Shown here: positions 9,060-17,900 of the stretch, piece by piece
How the letters are laid out: every line of letters begins with the position of its first letter
Position numbering within the stretch: position 1 is the stretch's first letter
Source of the DNA: Myxosarcina sp. GI1
Lineage (GTDB): Bacteria > Cyanobacteriota > Cyanobacteriia > Cyanobacteriales > Xenococcaceae
Reading direction: 5' to 3'
Assembly (NCBI RefSeq): GCF_000756305.1
Contig: NZ_JRFE01000006.1
Location: 1-64,000, forward strand
Length of the DNA: 64,000 bases
Notes under the pieces: model-generated
What the model was told of the DNA's origin: nothing
Seen by the model: only the letters and a program-made list of their open reading frames with translations
Database searches by the model: none
Made by a program: the position numbers and the translations under genes

Positions 9060-10178
9060 GTGTCAGAAACTCTAGAGCAAATCGATCGCAAATTGATCGA
9101 GCTGCTGGGCAAAAGAATTTCTTGTTTATCGCGTTCTCAACAGAATGATTGTGGCAATCGCGTAGAGATTGCTAGTTTGCTCGCTCGATCTGGCATTCCT
9201 GAATTTGTTTGGCAAAACCTAACCATCAACTGTGCTGCCGCTAGCACTGCTACCTCTTCGTCTCTTCCCATCAAACAACGGCGAGTGACAGTAATTGGCG
9301 GAGGCGGTCAGATGGGACGCTTTTTCGTCGAGCAGCTATCATCGTCAGGTCATCATGTAGATATTCTCGGACGGCATGATTGGGGCAATGCTCGACAGCT
9401 ATTAGGAAAAGCAGACTTAGTTATAGTTAGTGTTCCTATAGAACAGACAGTATCGATTATCGAACAAACGGCTCGATACCTTAATAATTCCACTGTACTG
9501 GCAGACGTTACCAGTATTAAAACGCCCATAGTACAGGCAATGCTCGATCGCCACCCAGGTCCAGTACTTGGCTTGCATCCCATGTTCGGTCCGAGAACTG
9601 ACTCATTTTTATCGCAAAATGTGGTGGTTTGTCCCAGTCGGCAGCAGCAAGCCTATCAGTGGTTTTTAGATTTTATTGTCAATAGAGGTGGCAAACTAAT
9701 CTGGTGTACGCCCCAAGAACACGACCGAATGATGGCAATTGTGCAGGCAGTCAGACACTTTTCTACCTTTAGCCTTGGTGCTTTCTTAGCAGAAGAAGGA
9801 ATCGATCTGTCTCGTACTTTAAAATTTGCTAGCCCACTCTATCGAATGCAGCTCGATCTAGTTGGTCGCTTGTTTACTCAGGATGCATCCCTGTATCTGA
9901 ATGTGATGTTACCAGGAGAGCGTCCCCAAGTAATTAATCGATTAGCCGCTACCTACAACCGCCTGGCGGAACTAGTAGAAAAAAGCGATCGCGCTGCTTT
10001 AACTAGAGAGTTTGAGGTTGCCTGTAGTTTCTTCGAGCAAGAAACCTGTCGCGCTTTAGAGGAAAGTAACTATATGATTGATAGTTTGAGCCGTCTTTTA
10101 GCTGCCAACGAAACTGTAGCAAAAGCGGATAAAGCTTTATTAGATGAACGGAATTCTATTTTTCCTGCCGCTAGTTGA
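9060..10178 (+). CDS. tyrA: Prephenate dehydrogenase, T-protein type with degenerate chorismate mutase domain
   Basis: From the GTG at 9060 (AGAGG eight bases upstream) the protein has 372 residues, like E. coli TyrA; the longer frame from 9003 adds 19 residues with no ribosome site. Residues 1 to about 75 match the chorismate mutase helix bundle. Residues about 78-350 are the NAD-dependent prephenate dehydrogenase: Rossmann motif IGGGGQMGR, catalytic His in GLHPMFGP, then RHFSTF and YRMQLDLVGRLF. It converts prephenate to 4-hydroxyphenylpyruvate. In the mutase part one Arg (residue 19) can be aligned to E. coli Arg28. The other catalytic Arg and Lys and the DRE motif are missing, so mutase activity is doubtful. 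Most cyanobacteria use an arogenate dehydrogenase, so this form suggests horizontal acquisition. Confidence 0.93.
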   Translation: MSETLEQIDRKLIELLGKRISCLSRSQQNDCGNRVEIASLLARSGIPEFVWQNLTINCAAASTATSSSLPIKQRRVTVIGGGGQMGRFFVEQLSSSGHHVDILGRHDWGNARQLLGKADLVIVSVPIEQTVSIIEQTARYLNNSTVLADVTSIKTPIVQAMLDRHPGPVLGLHPMFGPRTDSFLSQNVVVCPSRQQQAYQWFLDFIVNRGGKLIWCTPQEHDRMMAIVQAVRHFSTFSLGAFLAEEGIDLSRTLKFASPLYRMQLDLVGRLFTQDASLYLNVMLPGERPQVINRLAATYNRLAELVEKSDRAALTREFEVACSFFEQETCRALEESNYMIDSLSRLLAANETVAKADKALLDERNSIFPAAS

Positions 10179-10639
10179 AAAATTTATCTATCGGCATCTA
10201 TATAAGTCTTTTGCATAATGCCAACAGACATTGTTTGTGTAAAGGATGAGAGACAATAATATTATTTCTGAAGCTGTATTTAGAGTAGTTTTCAACAACG
10301 TATTTGAATATGCAGAACCTGCGTTGCTTTTGAAGATATGGCTTTTCAAAGCAATATCTTCACGCTATTTTAATTTCCTAGCACTTCGTACTAAATCTGA
10401 TTGGCAAAACATACTTTTTAGTGAGAGTTTTTTATTTGGCTTTAACGCCTCTTTATTTTACTTCTTTAATTCTGCCTTGTTTTTAGGTTTGAGTTGTTGT
10501 ATCTAAAAAAGATTTAGTATCACTAGTAAATGTAAACTTGTCTTTTAATAACCTTAAAATATGCTTATAATTTAAAGTTGCTAGCTGCCGATCTGATGTG
10601 TATCTAAATTTCCTATTTTTAAGTTGGCAGTTCTTTGCG
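10179..10639. other. AT-rich gap after tyrA
   Basis: No supported gene. An 86-codon hydrophobic frame at 10246-10506 has its AAAGG touching the ATG with no spacer and resembles nothing known, so it is not called. No clear terminator hairpin with a T run was seen right after the tyrA stop. Confidence 0.4.
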
Positions 10640-11030
10640 TCCGTCGGTGTTGCGTTGAAGCAGTCCGGACTTCGTTCGCTTGGATGCCAGACTGCAGTTT
10701 CGCGCTTTCTAGCCAAGCTTCGATGTCGCCACTTCCTTGAAGTGCGGCGAAGACAAGGACATGGCGAATTCATTTCGCCACCGTAAGTTGTCCGCTTGCT
10801 TTGAGGTGGGGGTTACAGGCTTTTGAAATCACAAAGTTTGCGGCGCATTAGCGTCAAGTTTCAAAAGACAGCCTCTTGGCTTCTTGCGGAGGAAACCAAA
10901 CGATCCTCGTGACGCTAGTACAGGGACTATCGCCCCAAGCCATCGAAGACGGCTCGTGCAGTAACTGCTGTTGGCGTATCCTTATAGAAAAAGAAAAGTA
11001 CCCTTTAGGGGGTCTGACCCCTCTTCTCAC
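10640..11030. ncRNA. Hairpin-rich non-coding region, possible structured RNA or mobile-element end
   Basis: This 400 bp stretch is GC-richer than its surroundings and has no convincing gene. It holds consecutive inverted repeats. CTTTTGAAA (10820-10828) pairs with TTTCAAAAG (10859-10867). AGCC pairs with GGCT (10870-10881). GAGGA pairs with TCCTC (10889-10908). AGCCATC pairs with GACGGCT around GAA (about 10938-10954, one mismatch). GCAG-TAA-CTGC and GGGG-TCTGA-CCCC follow. TAGCGTC (10849-10855) also matches GACGCTA (10911-10917) over a distance. The upstream part has ACTTC/GAAGT and GGCGAA/TTCGCC hairpins. It could be a regulatory RNA, the RNA end of an IS200/IS605-type element, or a cluster of palindromic repeats; the sequence alone does not decide. 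Confidence 0.3.
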
Positions 11031-11194
11031 TCAGTCTCAACTAGTAAATTAAAGGCGCAATAGCCTATACAGTTGCCTGGGTAAAGAGTTATTAACCTCT
11101 AAACACTTGATTTGTAAATTTTTTTTACTAAAATTTTATAATCTTAAAATTGTGTAAGCTGTTTGGGAAATATTAAGACTATATGTAAGACTAT

Positions 11195-11575
11195 ATGCAA
11201 TCTTTAACTATTACAAACATGAAACGGGTTGGTGCAGAAAATGATTTTGATAATTTATATACGTTAGAGCAAATGGTTTCAGCCAATTCTGGCTGGAAGG
11301 TCGTTTACAACATAAACGAAAAATACTTTATTGAAGATATTATAGCCTACGCACTAATTAGAAACGGTTCTTATTGCGAATTAATTCCTCTCACTCCCCA
11401 AGAATTACATCTCTCTCAGTCTCTACAAGAATATGTCTTAAAGGATGGCTATGTTGGTTTGATTACTCCTGATAACGAGTTAGTAGTCAACGAACATACT
11501 GTGGAGGATATTAAACATCTAAACGTTCGAGCTATTAAAGAAGCCTTGAAAAAAAACAGAGTTAAATTGGATTAA
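11195..11575 (+). CDS. Hypothetical protein, 126 aa
   Basis: Not recognised. A small soluble protein with mixed alpha/beta composition, one internal Cys, a Lys-rich C-terminus (KEALKKNRVKLD) and no membrane segment or signal peptide. An internal ATG at 11219 could be the true start; neither start has a clear Shine-Dalgarno. It ends about 50 bp before the convergent stop of the REC-AraC regulator. Codon use and steady amino acid composition support a real gene. Its position between the trp/tyr cluster and the two-component genes may be incidental. Confidence 0.55.
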   Translation: MQSLTITNMKRVGAENDFDNLYTLEQMVSANSGWKVVYNINEKYFIEDIIAYALIRNGSYCELIPLTPQELHLSQSLQEYVLKDGYVGLITPDNELVVNEHTVEDIKHLNVRAIKEALKKNRVKLD

Positions 11576-11625
11576 TTTAAGTCTTAGGTTTTCAATTCTG
11601 CCTAGTACCTCTTTTCATCTAACGC

Positions 11626-12414
11626 TTATGATGTTCTATGCTTCTTTCTCCATTCTTGAGGAGTTGTTCCTTGATATTGACGAAACTGGCGGAAGAAGTG
11701 ACAAGTATTTTGATAGCCGACTGCCGTAGCGATTTGTTCTACTGATTGCTTAGTAGTGCGCAGTAAGAAAAGCGCTTCTGCCATACGACGTTCGATAATC
11801 CAGCGGTTTACCGTACGCCCTGTTTCTAGCTTGACTCTATTTGTTAAATAGGCGGGAGAATAACCTACTGCCTTAGCTACATCGCACAAAGTAATTCCGT
11901 TATTGTAGTTAACTTCAATAAACTCGAATACTTTGCCAAGCTCTGGAATATTCGGAAAAAATAGCTCGGTTTCGCGTTCAGAAACTGTAGAAACGACTGA
12001 AACTACTGAAGGCTGGCAATTAGCAGAGTAGTAACGCTGTAAGATAGCTTGTTTCTCTAGTCGAGCCGAAACCGCTTCTAATAACTCTTCTACAGTGGAA
12101 GGCTTAGTAAGATAATCATCGGCTCCTAGGGTCATTCCCTGACGACGCTCGGCTTTCCCTATTTTAGCAGTAATAAAAATAAAAGGAATAGTCGCAGTCG
12201 TAACATCTTGGCGTAGCTGGCTCAAAACCCCATAGCCGTCAACTTTTGGCATAACTATGTCGCAAAGCACCAAATTAGGAAAATGTTGTCTTGCTAGTTC
12301 GATGCCAGCTAGACCATCTTCAGCCGCGAGAGTTTGAAATCCCTCAGCTTCTAAACAGTCCCGAAACATATCGCGGGTACGCGCCTCGTCTTCAATGACT
12401 AAAATTTTTGACAT
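11626..12414 (-). CDS. Response regulator with AraC-type DNA-binding domain
   Basis: A 262-residue transcription factor. Residues 1 to about 120 are a CheY-like receiver with the acidic pair in IEDEA, phospho-acceptor Asp in LVLCDIVMP, Thr in FITAK and Lys in YLTKPS. Residues about 155-260 hold a double helix-turn-helix AraC domain (LCDVAKAVGYSPAYLTNRV, then VEQIATAVGYQ, FFRQFRQYQGTTPQEWR). The divergent PAS histidine kinase across a 707 bp gap is the likely partner. In Nostoc punctiforme a kinase and response-regulator pair (Npun_F1277/F1278) adjoins and controls the scytonemin genes. The presence here next to trp/tyr supply genes suggests the same role, by inference. A weak AAAGGCG site precedes the ATG. 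Confidence 0.9.
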   Translation of the reverse strand: MSKILVIEDEARTRDMFRDCLEAEGFQTLAAEDGLAGIELARQHFPNLVLCDIVMPKVDGYGVLSQLRQDVTTATIPFIFITAKIGKAERRQGMTLGADDYLTKPSTVEELLEAVSARLEKQAILQRYYSANCQPSVVSVVSTVSERETELFFPNIPELGKVFEFIEVNYNNGITLCDVAKAVGYSPAYLTNRVKLETGRTVNRWIIERRMAEALFLLRTTKQSVEQIATAVGYQNTCHFFRQFRQYQGTTPQEWRKKHRTS

Positions 12415-13121
12415 AAGTTCGCCTTTAATTTTTTTGTGTGGATGTGAAATAAAGTAAGTTTTGCTTGTCTAAAAATAATTACAGAGCCGACGCATAGCGA
12501 CATTAACTTAAAATAATAGAAGAATTTTATTAAATTTTGTTTAAAAATTTTCAGAAAACCACTTAACCTTGGTAAGCCTAAAGCTTGTAGAGTTAGAAAA
12601 AACTTATCGTTACAGTGGCAATAATTACATCTATCTTGGGATAGTAATATGCTATTTGTATGTATCTATCTATACTTTTGTTCTGGTAAACTGAATAAAA
12701 TACTCTCAACAAAGTAAGTAAAAACAAAGCCAGAAAAATTGTCATGTATTGATTATGTACTGTGCTACTTTAATAAAGGCTTGTATTGCGCTACTAAAAT
12801 AAGTTAAATTAATTTATAAATCTTTACAATAAAATGAGCCGTGGTAACTTTTTATGAAATTTCGTCCCTATTTTTATTTACTCCCCCCATTTCTTTTTTT
12901 GTCCCATACTGAGTGTACGTTTTCGTGCAGAGATGCTCCCTAATATATGTGCATACTTAAACTCGTCCATTCAAATCAAAATTATTGTTTAAGTTTGCTC
13001 GATACAAACTTTGAAGTGATGAGATTTGCTGAAAGACTCAACTCATGCTGAATTTACTATCGGGTTATTGAAATAACTGCGGCTGGAATCAAACTAGTCA
13101 AAAGCTACCTTCTTTAAATTA
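12415..13121. promoter_or_regulatory. Divergent intergenic region between response regulator and histidine kinase
   Basis: A 707 bp AT-rich gap between two outward-reading genes, likely holding both promoters and possibly autoregulatory AraC-type sites. No specific direct repeat could be picked out with confidence, and no coding frame is supported. Confidence 0.4.
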
Positions 13122-14762
13122 ATGATGCCTGAATCTCCGAAGCTTCGAGAAGAAGAACCGTTTTTCTCTAGATACCTTGTCAATCACCTTCCAGATGCGG
13201 TCTTTTGTTTAGGAGCGGACGCTCGCTTCCTCTATCTCAATGATGCTGCCTGCCGCCTACTTGAATATTCTCGCCAGGAACTGCTATCTATGAAGCTGTC
13301 GGACATAGACCCAGACTGCTCGCAAAAGACTTGGTTAGAGCAATGGCAATCTCTCAAGCAGCAAAGTTCTCTTGTTATTCAATCTCGACATCGAACTCGA
13401 AGCGGTAAACTCTTGCCAGTAGAGCTTATTCTTACCTATGTAAGAAATCGAGACCAGGACTTTAGCTGTGCTTTTGTTCGTAGAGTAGAAAAGACGCAAC
13501 CTACTCAAGATGGAAATTTGTTCGATCGCAATGGTAGCATCAATAATCTTTACCAGGAGATTTCTCAACTCACAGAGACAGAATCCCAACTGGCAAAAAC
13601 TTTGTCTTTAGTACGTGGAACCCTCGATTCGACTGCCTATGGAACTGTTGCTGTCAGTGATAAAGGAGAAGTTCTAGGTCACAATCAAAAATTTTTAGAG
13701 ATGTGGCAAATTCCCGACTCGTTGGTTTTATCAAAAGACTCTGAGGAATGCCAAAACTTTTTCGCTCGCCAGCTTAAAAATCCAGAAGTTTTTCGCCGTT
13801 CTGTTTGGGAGATTTCTAGAGAATCTGAGGCTGAAACCTTTGACATTCTTGAGTTAAAGGACGGTAGAGTGTTCGCGCAATACTCCAATCCCCAGCGACT
13901 GGGCGACAAAATCATCGGTAGAGTCTGGAGTATTTGGGATCTTACCGAACTCAAACAGCAAACCGAAGAAGAACTACAAAAAAACCAAGATAAGATAGAG
14001 ACTGTTCGGGCGGTAGAAGAAGCCAAGCAGCTGAGCGAACTGCGATCGCGCTTTCTCTCTATGCTTTGCCATCAATTTCGTTCCTCATTAAACATTATTT
14101 CATTCTCTAATAGTTTATTAAAACGCTACGTAAATAGATGGACTGATGACAAAAAGCTACCTTATCTCAATAATATTCAAACGGCGGTCGAACAGATCGC
14201 CGAACTGTTAGATGAGGTAGTGTTTTTTGGCAAGTCAGAAGTCGGACAAATTGAGTTTGAGCCAAATCACATCGATCTAGCTGACTTTTGTCGAGAGCTA
14301 GCAGCACAGATAGAACCAATAAGCGACGACAAGCAACAAAACATTGAATTTACTAGTTGTGGTAACTGCAAAGCGGTTTGGATCGATAAAAACATGTTGC
14401 ATCATATTCTTACCAACCTACTCTCGAATGCAATTAAGTATTCTCCCAACGGCAGCAAAATTAAGTTTGAAGTGTTTTGCGATCGCCAACAAGCAGTTAT
14501 TAAGGTCAAGGATAAGGGAATTGGTATTTCAGCAATAGACCAGCAACGACTATTCGACCCTTTTTTTCGCGGCAGCAACGTTGACAATATACCAGGTAAT
14601 GGCTTAGGTTTGTCGATCGCCAAAAATCTTGCCGAAATCCACGGTGGCAAGATCGAGGTAGAAAGCAAACTTGGGATAGGTACTACGTTTTCACTTACTC
14701 TAGCAGCCAGGAGTTTGGAAGATGGGAAACAGATAGCAGAGCAGTCTCGCTCTAACAACTAG
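13122..14762 (+). CDS. PAS-PAS sensor histidine kinase
   Basis: A 546-residue soluble kinase without membrane segments. A PAS domain spans roughly residues 17-120 (YLNDAACRLLEYSRQEL), followed by a coiled linker and a second PAS-like domain at about 165-275. The dimerisation domain has phospho-His317 in SMLCHQFRSSL. The ATPase domain has N box TNLLSNAIKYSP, G1 DKGIGIS and G2 GNGLGLSIA. It has no receiver, so it should pass phosphate to a separate regulator, most simply the divergent REC-AraC protein. The signal is unknown; a PAS ligand or redox cue is possible. The start with two consecutive ATGs has no clear ribosome site. Confidence 0.92.
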   Translation: MMPESPKLREEEPFFSRYLVNHLPDAVFCLGADARFLYLNDAACRLLEYSRQELLSMKLSDIDPDCSQKTWLEQWQSLKQQSSLVIQSRHRTRSGKLLPVELILTYVRNRDQDFSCAFVRRVEKTQPTQDGNLFDRNGSINNLYQEISQLTETESQLAKTLSLVRGTLDSTAYGTVAVSDKGEVLGHNQKFLEMWQIPDSLVLSKDSEECQNFFARQLKNPEVFRRSVWEISRESEAETFDILELKDGRVFAQYSNPQRLGDKIIGRVWSIWDLTELKQQTEEELQKNQDKIETVRAVEEAKQLSELRSRFLSMLCHQFRSSLNIISFSNSLLKRYVNRWTDDKKLPYLNNIQTAVEQIAELLDEVVFFGKSEVGQIEFEPNHIDLADFCRELAAQIEPISDDKQQNIEFTSCGNCKAVWIDKNMLHHILTNLLSNAIKYSPNGSKIKFEVFCDRQQAVIKVKDKGIGISAIDQQRLFDPFFRGSNVDNIPGNGLGLSIAKNLAEIHGGKIEVESKLGIGTTFSLTLAARSLEDGKQIAEQSRSNN

Positions 14763-14911
14763 TGGTTTGTCAATGCAGAGGGGCAGGGAGCAGGGTGTAG
14801 GGGAGACTGCGTGATGAGGAGACTTAGAGACTTGGGGATTTCACTTCTTTTAGAGAGATCGCTCCCTGGCAAAGCGATGCTCCCTGTCTGGTTATCCCTT
14901 ATTAATTTATT

Positions 14912-16693
14912 CTAAAACTCCAGGTTGGTAATCCAGGCAGACTGATAGGGCTGAAGTACGAAGCGATCGTTAATATCTTCAATTATTCTGCCGCTAAGAA
15001 GATCGTGCCAGGGATCGATGCAAATTAGATTGATGTCAGTAAGCTGTAGTTCTTGAGTGCGATCGCTCAAATTATTAATACAGAAAATACTCTGGTCGCG
15101 ATAGATACTCTGTCGCCAGAAAGCAAACAGCGAGGGATTCATTGGATGTAAGGTGTACTGGGTGGCATTGGGATGAAAGGCAGGCTGACGACGGCGTATT
15201 TGAATACGTTGTGACATTTCTTTCATCACAATTGCTTGAGGTGATTTGGGATCTTTAAGCTTTGCTTCCAACTCTTCATAGTTCCACTTGTAGCGATTGA
15301 TCGAACGGTTATGCCCTGTTTCAGCTACTCCTGCATGATGGTTGGGAGTTGCCAAAAAACTGTGAATATAAAATGCGGGAACCCCTTCTAAAGCCATCAT
15401 AATTGTTTGAGAACAGAGAAATCGCTCGATCTGCCATTCGTCCTCTCCTTTAGCAGTTCCCTTCATGGCATCAAACAGAGAAATATTAATTTCATAGGGG
15501 CTTTCTGTGCCGTCGGGCTTTCTTCTCATGCTAATTTTGCCCCCAAACTGCCGCATCATCTCTAGCATGGTTTTGTATTCGTTTTCAGTTAGTAGTCCTT
15601 CAGTAGGACGCAAACCAATACCATCGTGAGAAGCCGTAAAGTTGAAATAGGCACAACCCATTGGGGCGGGGGGCATACTCATCATCCAAGTTTTCAGGTG
15701 CTCGGACTTACCCTGTAATAGCGCATTGAGAATTAAAGGCGGTAAGCTAAAATTATAAATCATGTGCGCCTCGTCGCGATTGCCAAAATAGCTAAGATTT
15801 TCGCGGTTTGGCACATTGGTTTCGGTGATGATCGCAACATCGGGATTCAACATTTGAGTGATTTCCCGAAATAGTTTAATCAGGGCGTGAGTTTGGGGTA
15901 AATGGATGCAGTAAGTGCCGATACATTTCCATAAATACCCAACTGCATCGAGTCGAATATACTTCGCACCTTTTTGAACGTAAAAGAGAATAACTTTAAT
16001 GACTTCAATTAAAACATCGGGATTTGAGAAGTTAAGGTCTACCTGATCGGCACTAAAGGTAGCCCAGACATATTTTTGACCTTGGGCAGTGTCTACTTTT
16101 ACCAGTAATTCACTACTACGAGGACGTACTACCGTAGAAAGATCTGCTAGCGGATCTGCTTCAATAAAATAGTCACATCCTGGTTTTATTCCCTGTTTGA
16201 ACTGCTCGAACCAAGTGCTTTGACTGGAAACGTGGTTGAGAACCAAATCTGCCATCAAATCGAATTTCTGAGCAATGGTTTCTACATCCTGCCAACTTCC
16301 TAGTTCGGGATTAACTTGCAAATAATCGATTACGGCAAATCCATCGTCAGAACTATAGGGACAAAAAGGCAAGATATGAACCCCTGTAATTGTGCCTTGT
16401 AAATTCTCTAAAAAACGATCTAAGGTGACTAACGGTTTTTCATCTGAGGCACAGACGCTATCCCCGTAAGTTATCATCACCACTTCATTCTGACTCCACT
16501 TTTCTAAATTTTCGGTTACAGAGTCGGAAAAGTGTTCTTGTAATAGGGAAAATATTTGCTCTACCAATCGTTCTACCGTTTGGCGATCCTCGTAAACTTT
16601 TCGCAACAAGGGTTCGATCTTTGTCGAAAAGTATTTAAAATCTTTGGTGGTTTGGGCTTGTTGTTGTGAGGTAAAGTGTTTAGACTTTTGCAT
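14912..16693 (-). CDS. GH13 sucrose-phosphorylase-like enzyme (possible glucosylglycerate/glucosylglycerol phosphorylase)
   Basis: A 593-residue alpha-amylase-family protein of the sucrose phosphorylase type. The N-terminal ITYGDSV and LPFCPYSSDDGFAVIDY are characteristic. The likely catalytic nucleophile is the Asp in IRLDAVGYLWK, the acid/base is the Glu in ITETNVP, and the third acid is the Asp in ASHDGIGLRP. The family reversibly phosphorolyses sucrose or a glucosylated compatible solute to glucose-1-phosphate. Related enzymes act on glucosylglycerate or glucosylglycerol, so the exact substrate cannot be assigned from sequence. It lacks a signal peptide and should be cytosolic. It is transcribed alone, convergent with the PAS kinase. 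Confidence 0.85.
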   Translation of the reverse strand: MQKSKHFTSQQQAQTTKDFKYFSTKIEPLLRKVYEDRQTVERLVEQIFSLLQEHFSDSVTENLEKWSQNEVVMITYGDSVCASDEKPLVTLDRFLENLQGTITGVHILPFCPYSSDDGFAVIDYLQVNPELGSWQDVETIAQKFDLMADLVLNHVSSQSTWFEQFKQGIKPGCDYFIEADPLADLSTVVRPRSSELLVKVDTAQGQKYVWATFSADQVDLNFSNPDVLIEVIKVILFYVQKGAKYIRLDAVGYLWKCIGTYCIHLPQTHALIKLFREITQMLNPDVAIITETNVPNRENLSYFGNRDEAHMIYNFSLPPLILNALLQGKSEHLKTWMMSMPPAPMGCAYFNFTASHDGIGLRPTEGLLTENEYKTMLEMMRQFGGKISMRRKPDGTESPYEINISLFDAMKGTAKGEDEWQIERFLCSQTIMMALEGVPAFYIHSFLATPNHHAGVAETGHNRSINRYKWNYEELEAKLKDPKSPQAIVMKEMSQRIQIRRRQPAFHPNATQYTLHPMNPSLFAFWRQSIYRDQSIFCINNLSDRTQELQLTDINLICIDPWHDLLSGRIIEDINDRFVLQPYQSAWITNLEF

Positions 16694-16832
16694 AGATAAA
16701 TTTTTTTTACATAGATCTGAACCTTACCAAAGTAAGTAATCAAAATTTGCCCGACAAAAATGTTCTATAAGAGCTTTTTTGTAGTTTTTCTACATCACAG
16801 ACATGGTTTGGTAGCTCGTAATTTAACCAAAC

Positions 16833-16875
16833 AAAAAGACTGAGGGGAATCCTATAAACATTCCATCACTCAGTC
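16833..16875 (-). terminator. Rho-independent terminator of the downstream-reading 17089 gene
   Basis: On the minus strand GACTGAG and CTCAGTC form a 7 bp stem, extended by an inner GGAAT/ATTCC pair, and are followed by TTTTTG. It lies 214 bp after the stop of the gene at 17089-17505 and upstream of the GH13 gene. Confidence 0.55.
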
Positions 16876-17030
16876 AAACCAGTTTTTCTAAAATTAAAAT
16901 GTTCGTACCAAAATCGCTCTGGACTTTTTCCTATATCACTCGCGGTTAGAAACGATTATCAATGAGCGCACGATCGTTTAACATTTAACTTTTCAATGAA
17001 CAGAGAACAATAAACAATAATGACTGAATA

Positions 17031-17079
17031 ATTGCTCATTGCTCATTGCTCATTGCTCATTGCTCATTGCTCATTGTTC
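17031..17079. repeat. Tandem heptanucleotide ATTGCTC x7
   Basis: Six perfect copies of ATTGCTC (17031-17072) plus one ATTGTTC variant (17073-17079), preceded by degenerate copies in the other orientation from about 16995. It ends 10 bp before the stop of the minus-strand gene at 17089. Perfect copies suggest recent slippage. Confidence 0.9.
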
Positions 17080-17088
17080 ATTGATGAA

Positions 17089-17505
17089 TTATTTCGTGCC
17101 AGAAGAATCTTTACCCATCAACACATCCCATGCTGCTTGAGCGGCTTCTTGCAGGCGATCGCCTAATTTATAAATTTCCTCAACAGTTTTTTCCCAGTTT
17201 TCCCGAGCATCTCTCTGAATAATTTCTACTGAATGTTCGATTCGTTTGGGATCTAGTAGTTCGTTTTGCTCGACTGCCTCTCTAGCACTGCGAACGGCAT
17301 TTAGATAAGCATCCTGAGTTAGAGTTTGAGCATTTTCAATTTCCGACTGCGCCCGCATTCTAATTGCTTCTACTAAAGCTTTAGTTTCATCTTTTACTGC
17401 ATCGTTTTCTCCAGCCATTTCTCTTTCTACAAGGGCATCGGTTTCGGGACTGACGGGAACGATGTCTGTTTCCATATTTTCAGCAGGTTTGTTGGTTTCA
17501 TTCAT
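17089..17505 (-). CDS. Hypothetical helical protein, 138 aa
   Basis: Not recognised. The first 35 residues are acidic and Pro/Thr-rich; the rest is predicted long amphipathic helix (repeated A/E/R/I-rich heptads, e.g. RSAREAVEQNELLDPKRIE), as in coiled-coil or phasin-like proteins. No signal peptide or membrane span. AGGAG eight bases before the ATG supports the start. Conserved-looking small stress or granule-associated proteins of this composition are common in cyanobacteria, but no function is assigned. Confidence 0.75.
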   Translation of the reverse strand: MNETNKPAENMETDIVPVSPETDALVEREMAGENDAVKDETKALVEAIRMRAQSEIENAQTLTQDAYLNAVRSAREAVEQNELLDPKRIEHSVEIIQRDARENWEKTVEEIYKLGDRLQEAAQAAWDVLMGKDSSGTK

Positions 17506-17900
17506 AGTATTCGCTCCTATCTCGATATAGATGTATGTATTCTAATGATATTGAAATTAATTAAATTAATAGTTTGGTAGAAGATAGCATATTTATCGAA
17601 ACGCGATCGCCTTAATGCTTTTCTTCGATACTAGCACGACTAGACTTCTTACACGAATCATTAATCTTGGTTGGGTATAAAGTCTAAAGTCTAAAGTCTA
17701 AAATTAGTATCGAAAAAGTATATTTATGCAAGAAGTCTAATAAAAGATTTCCTATATCTCTAAGCTTTAGTTTTAAAACCAAACGAGGTTTATGTAAATT
17801 TAACTACAATAAACCTCAAAACAGAAACGACGCGATCGCACCTTATCTAAAAACTGCGATCGCGCCGATAATTCAATTAACAACCAGATATAAAAAACAA
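17506..17900. other. Intergenic region with AGTCTAA triplet repeat
   Basis: 395 bp with no supported gene. It contains three perfect tandem AGTCTAA heptamers at 17681-17701 and several HIP1 sites. Confidence 0.6.

Noticed and set aside
10246-10506. 86-codon hydrophobic plus-strand frame after tyrA
   Set aside because: Its only purine-rich motif touches the ATG with no spacer, composition reflects AT-rich DNA, and no family is recognisable.
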